DNA of 64,000 bases from an uncultured Pseudomonadota bacterium (GTDB taxonomy: Bacteria; Pseudomonadota; Gammaproteobacteria; Steroidobacterales; Woeseiaceae): assembly GCA_913055625.1 (NCBI GenBank), contig CAJXJW010000002.1, positions 62,001 to 126,000 of the forward strand, read 5' to 3'. The notes under the pieces were generated by a model. That model did not search any database, was not told the DNA's origin, and saw only the letters and a list, made by a program, of their open reading frames with translations. Within the stretch, counting starts at the first letter, position 1; each line of letters begins with the position of its first letter. Shown here one piece after another: positions 16,401 through 24,240 of this stretch. The position numbers were made by a program, and so were the translations under genes.

Positions 16401-17802
16401 TAGGCGGGCTGTCCTGCGTATAGGAATTGATCTTCAGCTTCTAGGGATCAAGTCAGGCGCCAGCATGGACGAAGTGTCGAAGGATGAACTCGAGATCGCA
16501 GCGAGTTCTCAGCATTGGAATGAACATCATTTTCTTGAAGAGATCCTCGACCAGCAGCTTCTATTTCTCAGTCAAGAGGCGGCACAGGTCTTTATTGATA
16601 ACGTGACAAATGCTGAGACTGCCCGTCTGAGTCCGTTCAATGAAAGAGCCGAGCTTTGGACTCAGCTAGCCAGGTTGGCCCGTCTATATGAGTTGCCCTC
16701 CGATTACGCACTATTGCGACGTGCCGCTAGCTGCACAATCGGATACGGCTGGCACAAAGATCTTTGGATTTTTGACGTGCTGGAGTCAATCAGGGCTGTC
16801 GGAGAAAGGAACCGGGTGGCCGCACAGGATTGGCTGAAGGCGGTCGCGCCAGTTGTCGAGGCAATCTCTGAGTTTACTGACGGAGACGAAACCAATCACG
16901 CGCCTGCCGAATTGGTGACAGTCACTGCCGAAGTGTGTCCAGAGCGATTGCCTGACATGTATCAGCACTTCATTGCGAAGGACGAGTTCAGCGTAGCGGA
17001 AAAGGTGCTTGGATCGTCCTGTGAGACAATTGATTTCGATACTGCATCTGGAAGAGCGCTGGCAAAGTCCCTCGTTGAAAGCAAAGACCACATCATGCTT
17101 GAGGACGTGGATGGTGCGGAGACGGTAAGGGAGGAGATCGCCCGATTCGTTGGAGGATTTGGACCTGCTCGGGAGCGCGGAACAACAGAACCCGAGGAAC
17201 ACAGTGAAGATGGCGGCACGTTCGATGTGGCGAGTTTCGGCCCATCGAATTTTTCCGAGCTTCTGCGCGATTTGGATGAGTCGTCTGTTAGTTACAAAGA
17301 TCTTCGTGCTCTACTGCAGAGCTGGCTGTTGCATTGGGAAGAAGACGGTAGGCACGCTGACGCTGTTGCATGTGTCAATCAAGTTATCGAGTCTGAACAA
17401 TACTCCCGGCATGCCGAAACCCTGCTCGACATGGTGTTCCAAGTCGTTCTACGACAGGATGGACGTAAGGCCGCATTCCAGTGGTTGGTGAAAGCGCACG
17501 TACACAATCATGGTTGGCAAAGCTACTGGTCCTCTGAAGAAGACATACTGAGGCGCTTAAATTGGGCGGCCAGAAACTACAAGAACAACTGGGCGCAGTT
17601 CATAACAGAAACATCCGTGCCAGCAAAATACTGGCAGCGACGAGGTACGGGTTTTTCAATTGGCATGAAATACTTGATTCGATATCTCGTTTTGGTCGAT
17701 CAGGATGAACTCGCAGAACGCTGCACCGACGTGTTCGTTCGTATCTTGTTAGCGGACGTGTGTGATCAGCCAATTGAACCTGTGCAGTGGATAAGCCAGT
17801 GA
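13426..17802 (+). CDS. STAND NTPase with N-terminal Cap4/DUF4297-like nuclease (Avs-like defence protein)
   Basis: 1458 residues from a GTG. Residues 1-210 look like the dsDNA nuclease domain of Cap4/DUF4297: FQYQDLIGIELL near 20-31, acidic residues Glu45 and Asp57-58, and QVK at 72-74, i.e. a PD-(D/E)xK pattern. A P-loop NTPase follows with Walker A GGPGKGKST (near 278-286) and Walker B FVVVIDGLDHV (near 368-378), in STAND/NACHT style. The remaining roughly 1000 residues are helical and probably form the sensor repeat domain. This order, effector nuclease then STAND NTPase then long sensor, is that of Avs antiphage proteins that recognise a phage protein and then degrade DNA. I cannot place it in a numbered Avs class. 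The next gene overlaps it and is probably part of the same system. Confidence 0.82.
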   Translation: MEERLPGHDFKTPGILRSAFQYQDLIGIELLIDFYRDPDKYDWVELDSDDKRVGSLDDVVAARSDNTYELVQVKFTPDSETNVLSWDWLLSHKKTGTSFLQKWSVSLTKARALGPIRSAMLRTNRVPDTEFGEALNKDRRVEIEKIRPSRRRDIEKHLGDVATMEDFFSRFEFSHSEQILDDLENQLKAELIPTDTDVGGWFALRDQVQRWASRKMQPEPDGRILHKHLVQIITKKRAQPIPQDFEIPETYCLPDTKFLDDIQSRLLNVGSPITVLWGGPGKGKSTFLSYFVKKLTESDIPVVRHHYFLSLDDTTNDRFSFSDISSSLMDQIVARYPEAIKGLNESPDQLRKWVTACGEYFAKDAQPFVVVIDGLDHVWRELTNTAQLEHLFNYLLPAPPNVSIVVGTQKVLTSQLPQKLNIHADDGDWKEIPYMDEHAVQNWIRKQHEAGRLLLPAYVGAASSEDVELGAIGSEFFSLSKGHPLHLIYSFEELVRRGAVVTTDEVKMLPECPEGDIRRYYRGLWSRLSPSAKEIAHLIAGTDFRWSPDGLRRCVGPIDEISHLLEHRRTGLIPFHGSLLAFAREEADHGSIVSALLPTVIEWLENDAGRFRRWGWLWLVQAQLGDNTNLIEKTTREWVEESLASGFPDEQIVKILAAAEELTFQKLDLPRTLELRALKTRVMNGPEFQVTSYSKFEETAIDCAANTERIMALVDALPTLSEERLVSLARLSKNRFPDVLSECVAEGRRRVNLWVSLRHRPGDEFVELSRKFVQILSIEGNPDLDRIIRFVEGFRDSESVFQYFVNCLYQQRCLAVLRELSRKIADTEQRTLLPIVHDAICRTAALDAAPIGREVSSQVKSVSPLVACHLRFEDGETSVQISVPNVPKNLLKEDHPYGRNIDLEWFFYEAFFYALAVRSWDLETTDYLHGDADSERVRWIEKAVAAMSDLADSCATDPSKMRFSAAFSAIASIDPTLDRHPSDSISAYYRALRRAVLRIGIDLQLLGIKSGASMDEVSKDELEIAASSQHWNEHHFLEEILDQQLLFLSQEAAQVFIDNVTNAETARLSPFNERAELWTQLARLARLYELPSDYALLRRAASCTIGYGWHKDLWIFDVLESIRAVGERNRVAAQDWLKAVAPVVEAISEFTDGDETNHAPAELVTVTAEVCPERLPDMYQHFIAKDEFSVAEKVLGSSCETIDFDTASGRALAKSLVESKDHIMLEDVDGAETVREEIARFVGGFGPARERGTTEPEEHSEDGGTFDVASFGPSNFSELLRDLDESSVSYKDLRALLQSWLLHWEEDGRHADAVACVNQVIESEQYSRHAETLLDMVFQVVLRQDGRKAAFQWLVKAHVHNHGWQSYWSSEEDILRRLNWAARNYKNNWAQFITETSVPAKYWQRRGTGFSIGMKYLIRYLVLVDQDELAERCTDVFVRILLADVCDQPIEPVQWISQ

Positions 17803-19271
17803 CTGAGCGAGAAACTCTCCGACTATTGATTGCCCGACTCGGGTGGCCGGTAAGAATGGTCCGTTGGCGTGTTGCCCAAGAGTACGGGGCTCTTTTCTCA
17901 AACTCGGCGCTTCGTCAAGATGCTTGCGATGTTTTCGTTGACTGGCTGTCGACCCGCCAATTTGAGAGCGAGGTGGTGTCGGCTCTAGCGGTGCTGTTCT
18001 GTTGTTCGAAGGATGATAGGCCAGACTATGAAAGAATCCGCGACGGTATTCGCCGCCCATCTGTACTCAGCGAGCTGATTCTTAGCTCCCTTTATGGCAA
18101 GAGAGATACGCGCGACTCTTGGTTGTCTGGTCACTCCGGGCCTGCACCATCGACATATCGCGCAAAGGAGTATTTTCTAAAGTACAAGGGCGCTCATGTT
18201 CCGCCGATTATTGAGAACAACATTAACCGACTTGAGTCCAAAACGGGCTTTCCGTTTTTTCGGCAATGGGCATTTGAGTGGGAATGCCTCACTGAGACAA
18301 CGAACAGCCCATACTCGGGTTCTCCCTATCATTTCGTGAAATCGCCGGACAGCCGCTCTGGCGTCAATGGTCAGTTTAGTCAACGACAATGCGATGTATA
18401 TCGGTCAGCTTACTTGCGTACATTTTCGTTCGCTGCGGATGCGTGGGGGCTGCCTTCAAATGTTGCGGGCCCTTGGGCATTGGAAAGCCTGCCGATGAAT
18501 CTCGGATTGGCCAATCTGACCCCAGTTGAGCGACCCATGTCTGTTGCGCACTTGTTGGGTGAGTTGAATGAGAATCTTGATGAGATTGAGCAATGCGCAA
18601 GAGAGTTTGTGCGACAGAGATTTCCTGGACCAACTAGTCAGATTGTATCGGCAAAAGTGCCTGTCCCACGCGACATCGCAGAATTTGGCGAAATCTCGAT
18701 ATCGGCAGCGCTGGTTAGTGCCGATTTCACAGTCGACCAGAGTGAGCATCACTCAAGCAGTTTGATCGATCGTGGCTCGCCGTGGGTTTTGTCCGATGGA
18801 CTGACCTTTGGGGGAGACATGCCGTCGGAAAACTTGGGAGAAAACTCAACCAAAGGAAAGTCTGGCGTCGCCGCACCAGTGTGTTTGGACTACTGGCCGA
18901 TGCCGAGTGGGTTCTGGCACAGCGACTATTTTCAGACAGGAATTGCTTTGCCAGCTTCATACGCAATTAAGGAGCCTGGCGTTGTCAATTGCTATTCTGA
19001 CCACATAGCCCTCGAATCCCAGTCTGGTGCAGTTGCCAAGTGGGTCGTCTGGCACGATCAATGGACTCCTCTATACCCGAAAGATGGTCGTACGCGTTGC
19101 GGGATGATGACATGCATTGATCCAAATCAAATAGTTGTCGGTGATGACTCTGCGGAGAAGATGCTCGGGTGGTTTGTAAATTTCCGGACGTGGGACAGAG
19201 AGCGTGACTTTGACGAGCTGGAGCTCACTGCAAAGTCTGCGTTCTTCTTCGATGAGGGCGCCAGTGGCTAA
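17787..19271 (+). CDS. Unknown partner of the STAND nuclease
   Basis: About 494 residues from GTG 17787; a second in-frame GTG at 17799 overlaps the upstream stop as GTGA and is equally likely (490 residues). I do not recognise the family. The N-terminal 130 residues are helical (LLIARLGWPVRMVRWRVAQEYGALF), HEAT-like in pattern. The rest is mixed, with many Trp and aromatic residues and a C-terminal strand-rich part (WHDQWTPLYPKDGRTRCG, GWFVNFRTWDRERDFDEL). No signal peptide or membrane segment. Overlap with the preceding gene indicates coupled translation and joint function. It could be a co-sensor or a regulator of the nuclease. Confidence 0.75.
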   Translation: MDKPVTERETLRLLIARLGWPVRMVRWRVAQEYGALFSNSALRQDACDVFVDWLSTRQFESEVVSALAVLFCCSKDDRPDYERIRDGIRRPSVLSELILSSLYGKRDTRDSWLSGHSGPAPSTYRAKEYFLKYKGAHVPPIIENNINRLESKTGFPFFRQWAFEWECLTETTNSPYSGSPYHFVKSPDSRSGVNGQFSQRQCDVYRSAYLRTFSFAADAWGLPSNVAGPWALESLPMNLGLANLTPVERPMSVAHLLGELNENLDEIEQCAREFVRQRFPGPTSQIVSAKVPVPRDIAEFGEISISAALVSADFTVDQSEHHSSSLIDRGSPWVLSDGLTFGGDMPSENLGENSTKGKSGVAAPVCLDYWPMPSGFWHSDYFQTGIALPASYAIKEPGVVNCYSDHIALESQSGAVAKWVVWHDQWTPLYPKDGRTRCGMMTCIDPNQIVVGDDSAEKMLGWFVNFRTWDRERDFDELELTAKSAFFFDEGASG

Positions 19272-19332
19272 TGCCGGAGTCACAATTCTTCGAATTTGAG
19301 GTAGTCGTGCCGATACGTGCCGCCGGCGAAAC

Positions 19333-20047
19333 GCCCGGCCCCAGCCGGGCGAGGCTGACACGAGCCCCAGCGAGTAAAAGTCGTTTTCGTCCTGGCCCCA
19401 TCAGGGGGCAGGATCGATGCTCGTTCAGAGCATCGACCGAACGCCAACTCCGTCGCCCAAGCGGCGGAGAGGCCACTGGGATCGCCTACGAGATCAGTGG
19501 CCGCTTGGCGTGCCGCCGTCGAGGACCAGCACTAGCTGGTGCGCGACTCACGACGACAAAGTGAAGCGTTCAGCGGAACCGGCAGGGCAAGTTCGCACTC
19601 TGCTCCGCAGAGTGCGGACGCCGCCTTTGGCGTCGTGAGTCGCGCGGCAGCGGCGACGGCGGCGGGTGAATGCAGCCAAGGCAAGGACGTCCAGGACGAA
19701 GGCTGCTAGCAGAGGGCACAGCCCTCCAAGGACTGGAGCGTCCAGCGAAAGAACGCGTGGTGAATCAACGAAGTAGGCCGCGTCCAGCGCCCGTGAGAGT
19801 TGAGAGGATGGCTCCTCGGAAGGTGCAATGCGCCCATCGCAGCGCCTTCCTAAGGCACGCCTAATTGGTGAACTGAGTTGGAAGACTCACGGGTTCCAAC
19901 ATGGTTCACCATCTAGGCGAGAGGTGGCCAGCTTTCGAGAACGAAAACTGGAAGCCGGGCTCGGTGCCTTTCGTGGAGCGTGATCCGCTTACCGGCAACG
20001 GGTACACGCGAAATCGACCCGAATATTCGGGCAACCGCGTTTGCGGT
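19333..20047 (+). ncRNA. Candidate large structured RNA
   Basis: The 847 bases between 19271 and 20119 hold no convincing gene but at least 15 stems. Examples are 19333-19339/19344-19350, 19414-19422/19428-19436 (9 bp), 19448-19456/19461-19469, 19471-19478/19495-19502, a 15-bp perfect stem 19541-19555/19631-19645 enclosing a 10-bp hairpin 19594-19603/19607-19616, 19712-19717/19721-19726, 19818-19826/19842-19850 with inner 4 bp, 19867-19873/19904-19910, and 20034-20038/20043-20047. The two imperfect stems that can discriminate (19453 with 19464; 19824 with 19844) are U-G on the plus strand and would be A-C on the minus strand, pointing to a plus-strand RNA. I do not recognise it as RNase P, tmRNA or a group I/II intron. 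An oriT-rich region is an alternative. Confidence 0.5.
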
Positions 20048-20118
20048 AACGTCGTTATTGCAAACATAGTGCACCGCCACATATCGGCCTCTCGTGATGG
20101 CTTGAAGATGCGCGGACA

Positions 20119-20625
20119 TTATTGACTCGTACCTTCGGCGAGTCTTACTGTTCGCTCAAGCTCGATGGCGATTCGGTGGCCGCCTGATGCGAGAGCCGTC
20201 GCTTCAGGGTACTTTGTCCAGCGTCGTGGTAAATCTCGTGCCAACGTCCATTCGTCCCATCCTGCGCACTCGGCCAGGATTCGTGCTCGCTGCAGATCCA
20301 ATTTATGCGCCACGGACAAAGGCTTCACCTTGGCAGGCTGCAACGTAGGCAGGGTCGGAGCTAGACCGTACTGGCTCGCGGCAATCGCAATGCAATGCGG
20401 CGTCGCCCCAACAATGCTCAATCTGAGGTCGTTAATCTTGTGATCACGTACTAGACCATCTCGCCTGAGCTGTTTGAGCAGCTTGTAGACAGACCCTTTG
20501 GAGCAACTCATCGCGAACTGCAGCATTCGCGGTGTCGTCCACGTTTCAGAGGCCAGGAAAGATATTGCGCGTTGCCTGTTGCGTTCTCTCCTGGTCTCCC
20601 TTTCCTCGTAGTTACTTATCAACAT
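20119..20625 (-). CDS. Winged-helix protein of the mobilisation module (possibly replication-relaxation-like)
   Basis: 168 residues. The N-terminal 70 residues form a helix-turn-helix (TTPRMLQFAMSCSKGSVYKLLKQLRRDGLVRDHKI) typical of winged-helix DNA binding. The C-terminal half (HKLDLQRARILAECAGWDEWTLARDLPRRW...GGHRIAIELERT) resembles the end of replication-relaxation/MobC-type accessory proteins, whose tail contains a degenerate nuclease-like fold. It starts inside the 3' end of the coupling ATPase gene (14-base overlap), so it is translated with it. Likely role is DNA recognition for transfer or replication of the island; family assignment is tentative. Confidence 0.6.
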   Translation of the reverse strand: MLISNYEERETRRERNRQRAISFLASETWTTPRMLQFAMSCSKGSVYKLLKQLRRDGLVRDHKINDLRLSIVGATPHCIAIAASQYGLAPTLPTLQPAKVKPLSVAHKLDLQRARILAECAGWDEWTLARDLPRRWTKYPEATALASGGHRIAIELERTVRLAEGTSQ

Positions 20626-21877
20626 CGATCATCTCGCTGGCAGAGAACAGATGACCATCGGCACCGATGCCGAAGCTCGTTGGTGTCGTGTGGCAGGAGC
20701 GTTTGATCGTCGGAATTGGGGCAACGTATAGGAATTCCGGTGCGCCGCGCGTCGAGAGCAGCGCACATCGCTCCGGAAGTGACAGCAGGACATTCGGGTG
20801 GATGAAAGGGGCCTCATCCTCGATCAACGTAGCGCCTGAGGCTTTCGTCTCATTGAGCACTATGTTTCGATCCAGCTGGACCGTCTCCCGCATTATCCGA
20901 ATAGTCCCGGACATCTTTGACGTGTACTCGGCTGTCGCCGGATCAAGAGCCTGAAAGTCGATTCGTGTCCGGCAATTCGAGGCGATGACATTCTCGACTG
21001 CTTCCGCGGTCAACCGGCCAACGGGCTGGGATATGTCCCCAAGTGACTGATGAACGACGTACGCGTGTGTATTACTTCCTGCAGCGAGAGAAAGGCACTT
21101 CAATGTCGGCTCGGAGACCAATTCCTTGAACTCATCAAGAACCAACTCGACACGCCGACCTCGTCCTTGCCCTCTGGCAACAGTGGTCTGTAGTACGGAG
21201 AGCGCGAGCAATTTGAGAAGGCGCATCTGAATATCGGAGAAGGGGTCAGCGGTCGCGTAGATAACGCCTCCCTGCTCGATTGCAGAAGGTAGATCGATGC
21301 CTCCAGCCGTCTGAACGAATCTCTCTGCGGCGTACTCACGAAGTGCATACATAAATCCTTCCGCGCCTTCGATGTCGTCCTCATGGTGGGACATCAATCG
21401 CGAGTAGAGTGCTGGCCAAGAGAGGTTCCGAAGCTCAGAATCCGTTGCGACAAGCTCCGCTACTGATCGATCCTTGAGCTTGTGAAAGTCACTCATGTCG
21501 CCGTGCGGCTCAATGTCGAATCCAGTCGCCATCAATGACAGGGCTTGATTGCGGCTCTTCCCATGAAGCGGGCACCACTGAGGGACGCTCGCATCAGCAT
21601 CCAGGTACGTAAACGGCAAAGAGTGTTCCCGGCAATACTCTCCGAGGACATGCGGTAGCCAGTCGTCCCTTCGTGGGTCGATCACCATGACGGTCCTCAT
21701 CAGAATCAGCATCTGGTACAACAGAACCTGGAGAATGAGGCCCTTGCCAAACCGCGTGGGCCCTTTCACACGAGTGTGTCCATTGTCATGGAAGGACAGA
21801 GGGACAGTTACTGGCTGTCCCCTATCTCCCAAGCCAAGGAACAGCTTTGAATCACCTTTCCTCGAGTTACCAATCAT
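20612..21877 (-). CDS. TraD/TraG-like conjugative coupling ATPase
   Basis: 421 residues. Walker A-like GPTRFGKGLIL at residues 39-49 and Walker B ELVLDEFKEL with Asp-Glu-Phe at 248-250, followed by a TraM-recognition-type C-terminal region (SNTHAYVVHQSLGDI...NVIASNCRTRI). These are features of type IV coupling proteins. The protein lacks its own N-terminal membrane helices and is shorter than full VirD4/TraD. The overlapping upstream gene encodes a membrane protein (4-base overlap), so membrane anchor and motor may be split over two genes. It would bring island DNA to a helper conjugation channel. Confidence 0.75.
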   Translation of the reverse strand: MIGNSRKGDSKLFLGLGDRGQPVTVPLSFHDNGHTRVKGPTRFGKGLILQVLLYQMLILMRTVMVIDPRRDDWLPHVLGEYCREHSLPFTYLDADASVPQWCPLHGKSRNQALSLMATGFDIEPHGDMSDFHKLKDRSVAELVATDSELRNLSWPALYSRLMSHHEDDIEGAEGFMYALREYAAERFVQTAGGIDLPSAIEQGGVIYATADPFSDIQMRLLKLLALSVLQTTVARGQGRGRRVELVLDEFKELVSEPTLKCLSLAAGSNTHAYVVHQSLGDISQPVGRLTAEAVENVIASNCRTRIDFQALDPATAEYTSKMSGTIRIMRETVQLDRNIVLNETKASGATLIEDEAPFIHPNVLLSLPERCALLSTRGAPEFLYVAPIPTIKRSCHTTPTSFGIGADGHLFSASEMIDVDK

Positions 21878-22362
21878 GTCTCGTCCCCCTCTATGAACTC
21901 CCGAGGGTCGAAGTCCCTAGGCCGATTCGGAATCTCCTCATCAACGGCTCGAATGTCTGAAAGCCCATCTTGGCGATGTCGAGATCGTCCTGTCAGCCAG
22001 TCAACAAACCGCTCGATTGAGGGGCCAAAAAGTCGCGTAAAGACAATCGCGACGATTAAGCCGAACCCAACGCAAATAGGTGTGCTCAGGAGTAGAAACG
22101 TGATTCCAGGAGGCGTTGTTGAGTACAGGCATTCAGCTAGCAGGTGACCAGAAAGGAATATGAACAGTCCAAGCCAGATCACAAGAATGACAAACAACCG
22201 GAAGCCTCTACGCAGGCCCTCATTTGCTAGCACGAGTGGTATGAGCGCGCCGACAGCAATACTGACTAGCCAGAACCATCCAAGAAGGGCGCGATAAGCC
22301 GCCGCAATTAGTGGCTCGAGCAAGGACAACTGGGAAAATACGCTGCAAACTTGAAATTCCAT
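21874..22362 (-). CDS. Small membrane protein, probable anchor of the coupling ATPase
   Basis: 162 residues with about four hydrophobic helices (LLEPLIAAAYRALLGWFWLVSIAVGALIPLVLA; LFVILVIWLGLFIFLSGHLLA; ITFLLLSTPICVGFGLIVAIVFTRLF) and a charged C-terminal tail. It overlaps the ATPase start by 4 bases and the excisionase stop by 1 base. I do not recognise a family. The position suggests it supplies the membrane domain missing from the ATPase. Confidence 0.65.
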   Translation of the reverse strand: MEFQVCSVFSQLSLLEPLIAAAYRALLGWFWLVSIAVGALIPLVLANEGLRRGFRLFVILVIWLGLFIFLSGHLLAECLYSTTPPGITFLLLSTPICVGFGLIVAIVFTRLFGPSIERFVDWLTGRSRHRQDGLSDIRAVDEEIPNRPRDFDPREFIEGDET

Positions 22363-22574
22363 TAGCGCACCCTCCCTGCGCTAGGCGCGCCGCCGCTTGT
22401 CTTTTGTTCGTCGATCCACGCATGCACGTCAGAAAGGCGATAGAAGCGTCTCTTGAGCGTTGCAAGCTGAATGTACGGCGGCACGTCAGCACCGTCTGAG
22501 ATTCGGTTTTGAAGGGTCTTGAGTCGAATGCCGAGGAAATCGGCGACCTGCTGGTCGTTGAGATACGGGTCCAT
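22362..22574 (-). CDS. AlpA-like excisionase / helix-turn-helix regulator
   Basis: 70 residues with an AlpA/MerR-type winged helix (LNDQQVADFLGIRLKTLQNRISDG, then LKRRFYRLSDVHAWID). Such proteins act as recombination directionality factors and transcription regulators in integrative elements. I chose the ATG at 22574 because a GAGGAGG lies about 7 bases upstream of it on the minus strand; a longer frame to 22616 adds 14 residues without a comparable site. It opens the minus-strand transfer operon (excisionase, membrane protein, ATPase, winged helix). Confidence 0.82.
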   Translation of the reverse strand: MDPYLNDQQVADFLGIRLKTLQNRISDGADVPPYIQLATLKRRFYRLSDVHAWIDEQKTSGGAPSAGRVR

Positions 22575-22732
22575 TTGGAGCCTCCTCACTTTGTACGGGC
22601 CGCAAGCTGCGACCAAGCGAAGAGGATCTATTGCCCCCTTCTATAACAATGTATTCAGAAGGCGGGAAAATCCAACTTTAATTTACGACAAATTTGAAAA
22701 TCATCGTCCGAGCCGGTGCTATCGTAGGGTCG

Positions 22733-23596
22733 ATGAACGCAAGCAAGCCCAAGAAACAGCACTACGTGCCGTGCAGTTATCTAGCCAGATTCAGCCCGCA
22801 GACGACCGGCGACCTACGTAAGCGGCGCGTTCTGCGCACAGACAGCAGGATTGCGAACCGACCGGTGGCGGTCGATACACAGTGCGTCAAGGAGTTCTAT
22901 TACGAAGAGGAGGATGTGCAGAGCGTAGAAGATGATCTGAGACACCTAGAGGACGCTCTCCAGCGTATTACCAAAGAGTGTCTCGATGGGATGCCGAATA
23001 AGGGCACGCTAAGGCTTCTGACGTTACAGCACGCGTTCATGTTTAGCCGGGGTGAAGCAATCGAGAACTCAAGCGAGGTAACGAAGTTCGGTGCCTACAA
23101 CATGGCGGCCAATATGCTGTTGGCAAACTACTTCTACAATAAGCCAGTTCTTCACATACTTGATGATGCCCTCAAGACGTACGTATATGAAAACTACAGA
23201 TCCATTGTTCTCAAGAGTCCTAGCGAATCACTGATTACGTCGGACAATCCGGTCGTTGTATTTCAGTCAAATGATGAGCAACTGGCCGCGCTATCGATAA
23301 TGCCGCTCACATCGCATCGGTTGTCGGTTGTGTATCACCGGGACTATGTACGGGCCAAGCAAACAAGTCTCACGAAAGAAGATGTAGGCGGACTAAACGC
23401 GCTGCAGAGCATCAACAGCCATGAAGCAATCTTCTCGTATGACGAATTGAGTGAACGCGATGTGATTGGTGCACGAAATTGTTTTGGCAAGCGGCGGAAT
23501 CCCAGGGGGGTTGTATCAAGCGAGGGCATCTTTTTTGATCTGCCACTTGTATCCACCGTCCGGGACAAACTGTCGTTCATACGTGAGGTTTACTGA
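22733..23596 (+). CDS. DUF4238 protein
   Basis: 287 residues beginning MNASKPKKQHYVPCSYLARF. The KKQHYVP..YLxxF opening and the later SLITSDNPVVVF segment identify DUF4238, a family of unknown function common on mobile elements and near defence genes. The start at 22733 is chosen because the family begins a few residues before QHYVP; 13 upstream in-frame residues look unrelated. Transcribed divergently from the excisionase. No signal or membrane segments. Confidence 0.82.
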   Translation: MNASKPKKQHYVPCSYLARFSPQTTGDLRKRRVLRTDSRIANRPVAVDTQCVKEFYYEEEDVQSVEDDLRHLEDALQRITKECLDGMPNKGTLRLLTLQHAFMFSRGEAIENSSEVTKFGAYNMAANMLLANYFYNKPVLHILDDALKTYVYENYRSIVLKSPSESLITSDNPVVVFQSNDEQLAALSIMPLTSHRLSVVYHRDYVRAKQTSLTKEDVGGLNALQSINSHEAIFSYDELSERDVIGARNCFGKRRNPRGVVSSEGIFFDLPLVSTVRDKLSFIREVY

Positions 23597-23613
23597 GAGC
23601 CCCCTCTCTATAC

Positions 23614-24240
23614 CTATGTTGCGCTCGCACCATAGGATTTCCAATCTTCGTTCTCTGTTAACGTTGATCTCCACATATGTATGCTCTTACAACCGTCGAT
23701 TCTCTTCAACGCGGCAACAACACTTTTCCGAAGACTCGGATGCATCCAGGGGCTCAAGGTAATTCGGGTTATCGACGATAAGTCAATCGGAATACCAAGA
23801 GAGAAGACCTCCTCAGTCTTTGATTCCCAGATAGCCCTGAACTCGTTCTCATGTTTGTATGGAATTCGCTTAATAAACGGAAGTTGGGCCGTTGTTGGGC
23901 GCCTTTTTCGAAGCTCCTTAACCTTGAGGTATTCGACCGGTTTGAATTGCACACCTTTCGCTTTTCGAAAAGTATTCTCCAGGGCAGTTGCATTGAAATT
24001 AATACAGGCACCGGCAGACCCTGAGGAAAAGACGCGCCAATGATGATAGGTCTCAGACTCCCGCGTAAAACACAGGGCCAGCACAGAGCTTAGATTCTTA
24101 TTTTCCTTATACGTCGAAAGAAAAAAGGAATCGTTCTTGTCGTCCCATGACGAAGGATCGAGAAGAGTAAGCTCTCTATTTGTAAGTAGATGGACCAGTG
24201 CCGGTAAGTCCGTATAACGCCGGTAACTTTTCGTTGCCAC
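23614..24240 (-). CDS. DUF2971 protein
   Basis: About 208 residues from a GTG at 24240. Features include the N-terminal YRRYTDLPALVHLLTNRELTLLDPSSWDDKND, which matches the DUF2971 pattern (a short lead, then leaving-out/destination W-DP-D residues), and CFTRESETYHHWRVFSSGSAGACINF in the middle. DUF2971 proteins are of unknown function and often sit in mobile or defence regions. An in-frame ATG at 24372 would add 44 residues with no family similarity. It is convergent with DUF4238, 17 bases away. Confidence 0.72.
   Translation of the reverse strand: MATKSYRRYTDLPALVHLLTNRELTLLDPSSWDDKNDSFFLSTYKENKNLSSVLALCFTRESETYHHWRVFSSGSAGACINFNATALENTFRKAKGVQFKPVEYLKVKELRKRRPTTAQLPFIKRIPYKHENEFRAIWESKTEEVFSLGIPIDLSSITRITLSPWMHPSLRKSVVAALKRIDGCKSIHMWRSTLTENEDWKSYGASAT

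Noticed and set aside
19271-19864. Short frames in the gap after the STAND partner (e.g. 19271-19564, 19670-19864)
   Set aside because: They are Arg/Pro/Ala-rich, lack ribosome binding sites and lie over perfect stems; better explained as structured RNA.
19333-20047. Group II intron, HEARO/omega RNA or CRISPR
   Set aside because: No intron-encoded protein, domain V-like hairpin, TnpB/IscB gene or spaced repeats was seen. Only a covariance-model search could settle a remote relation.
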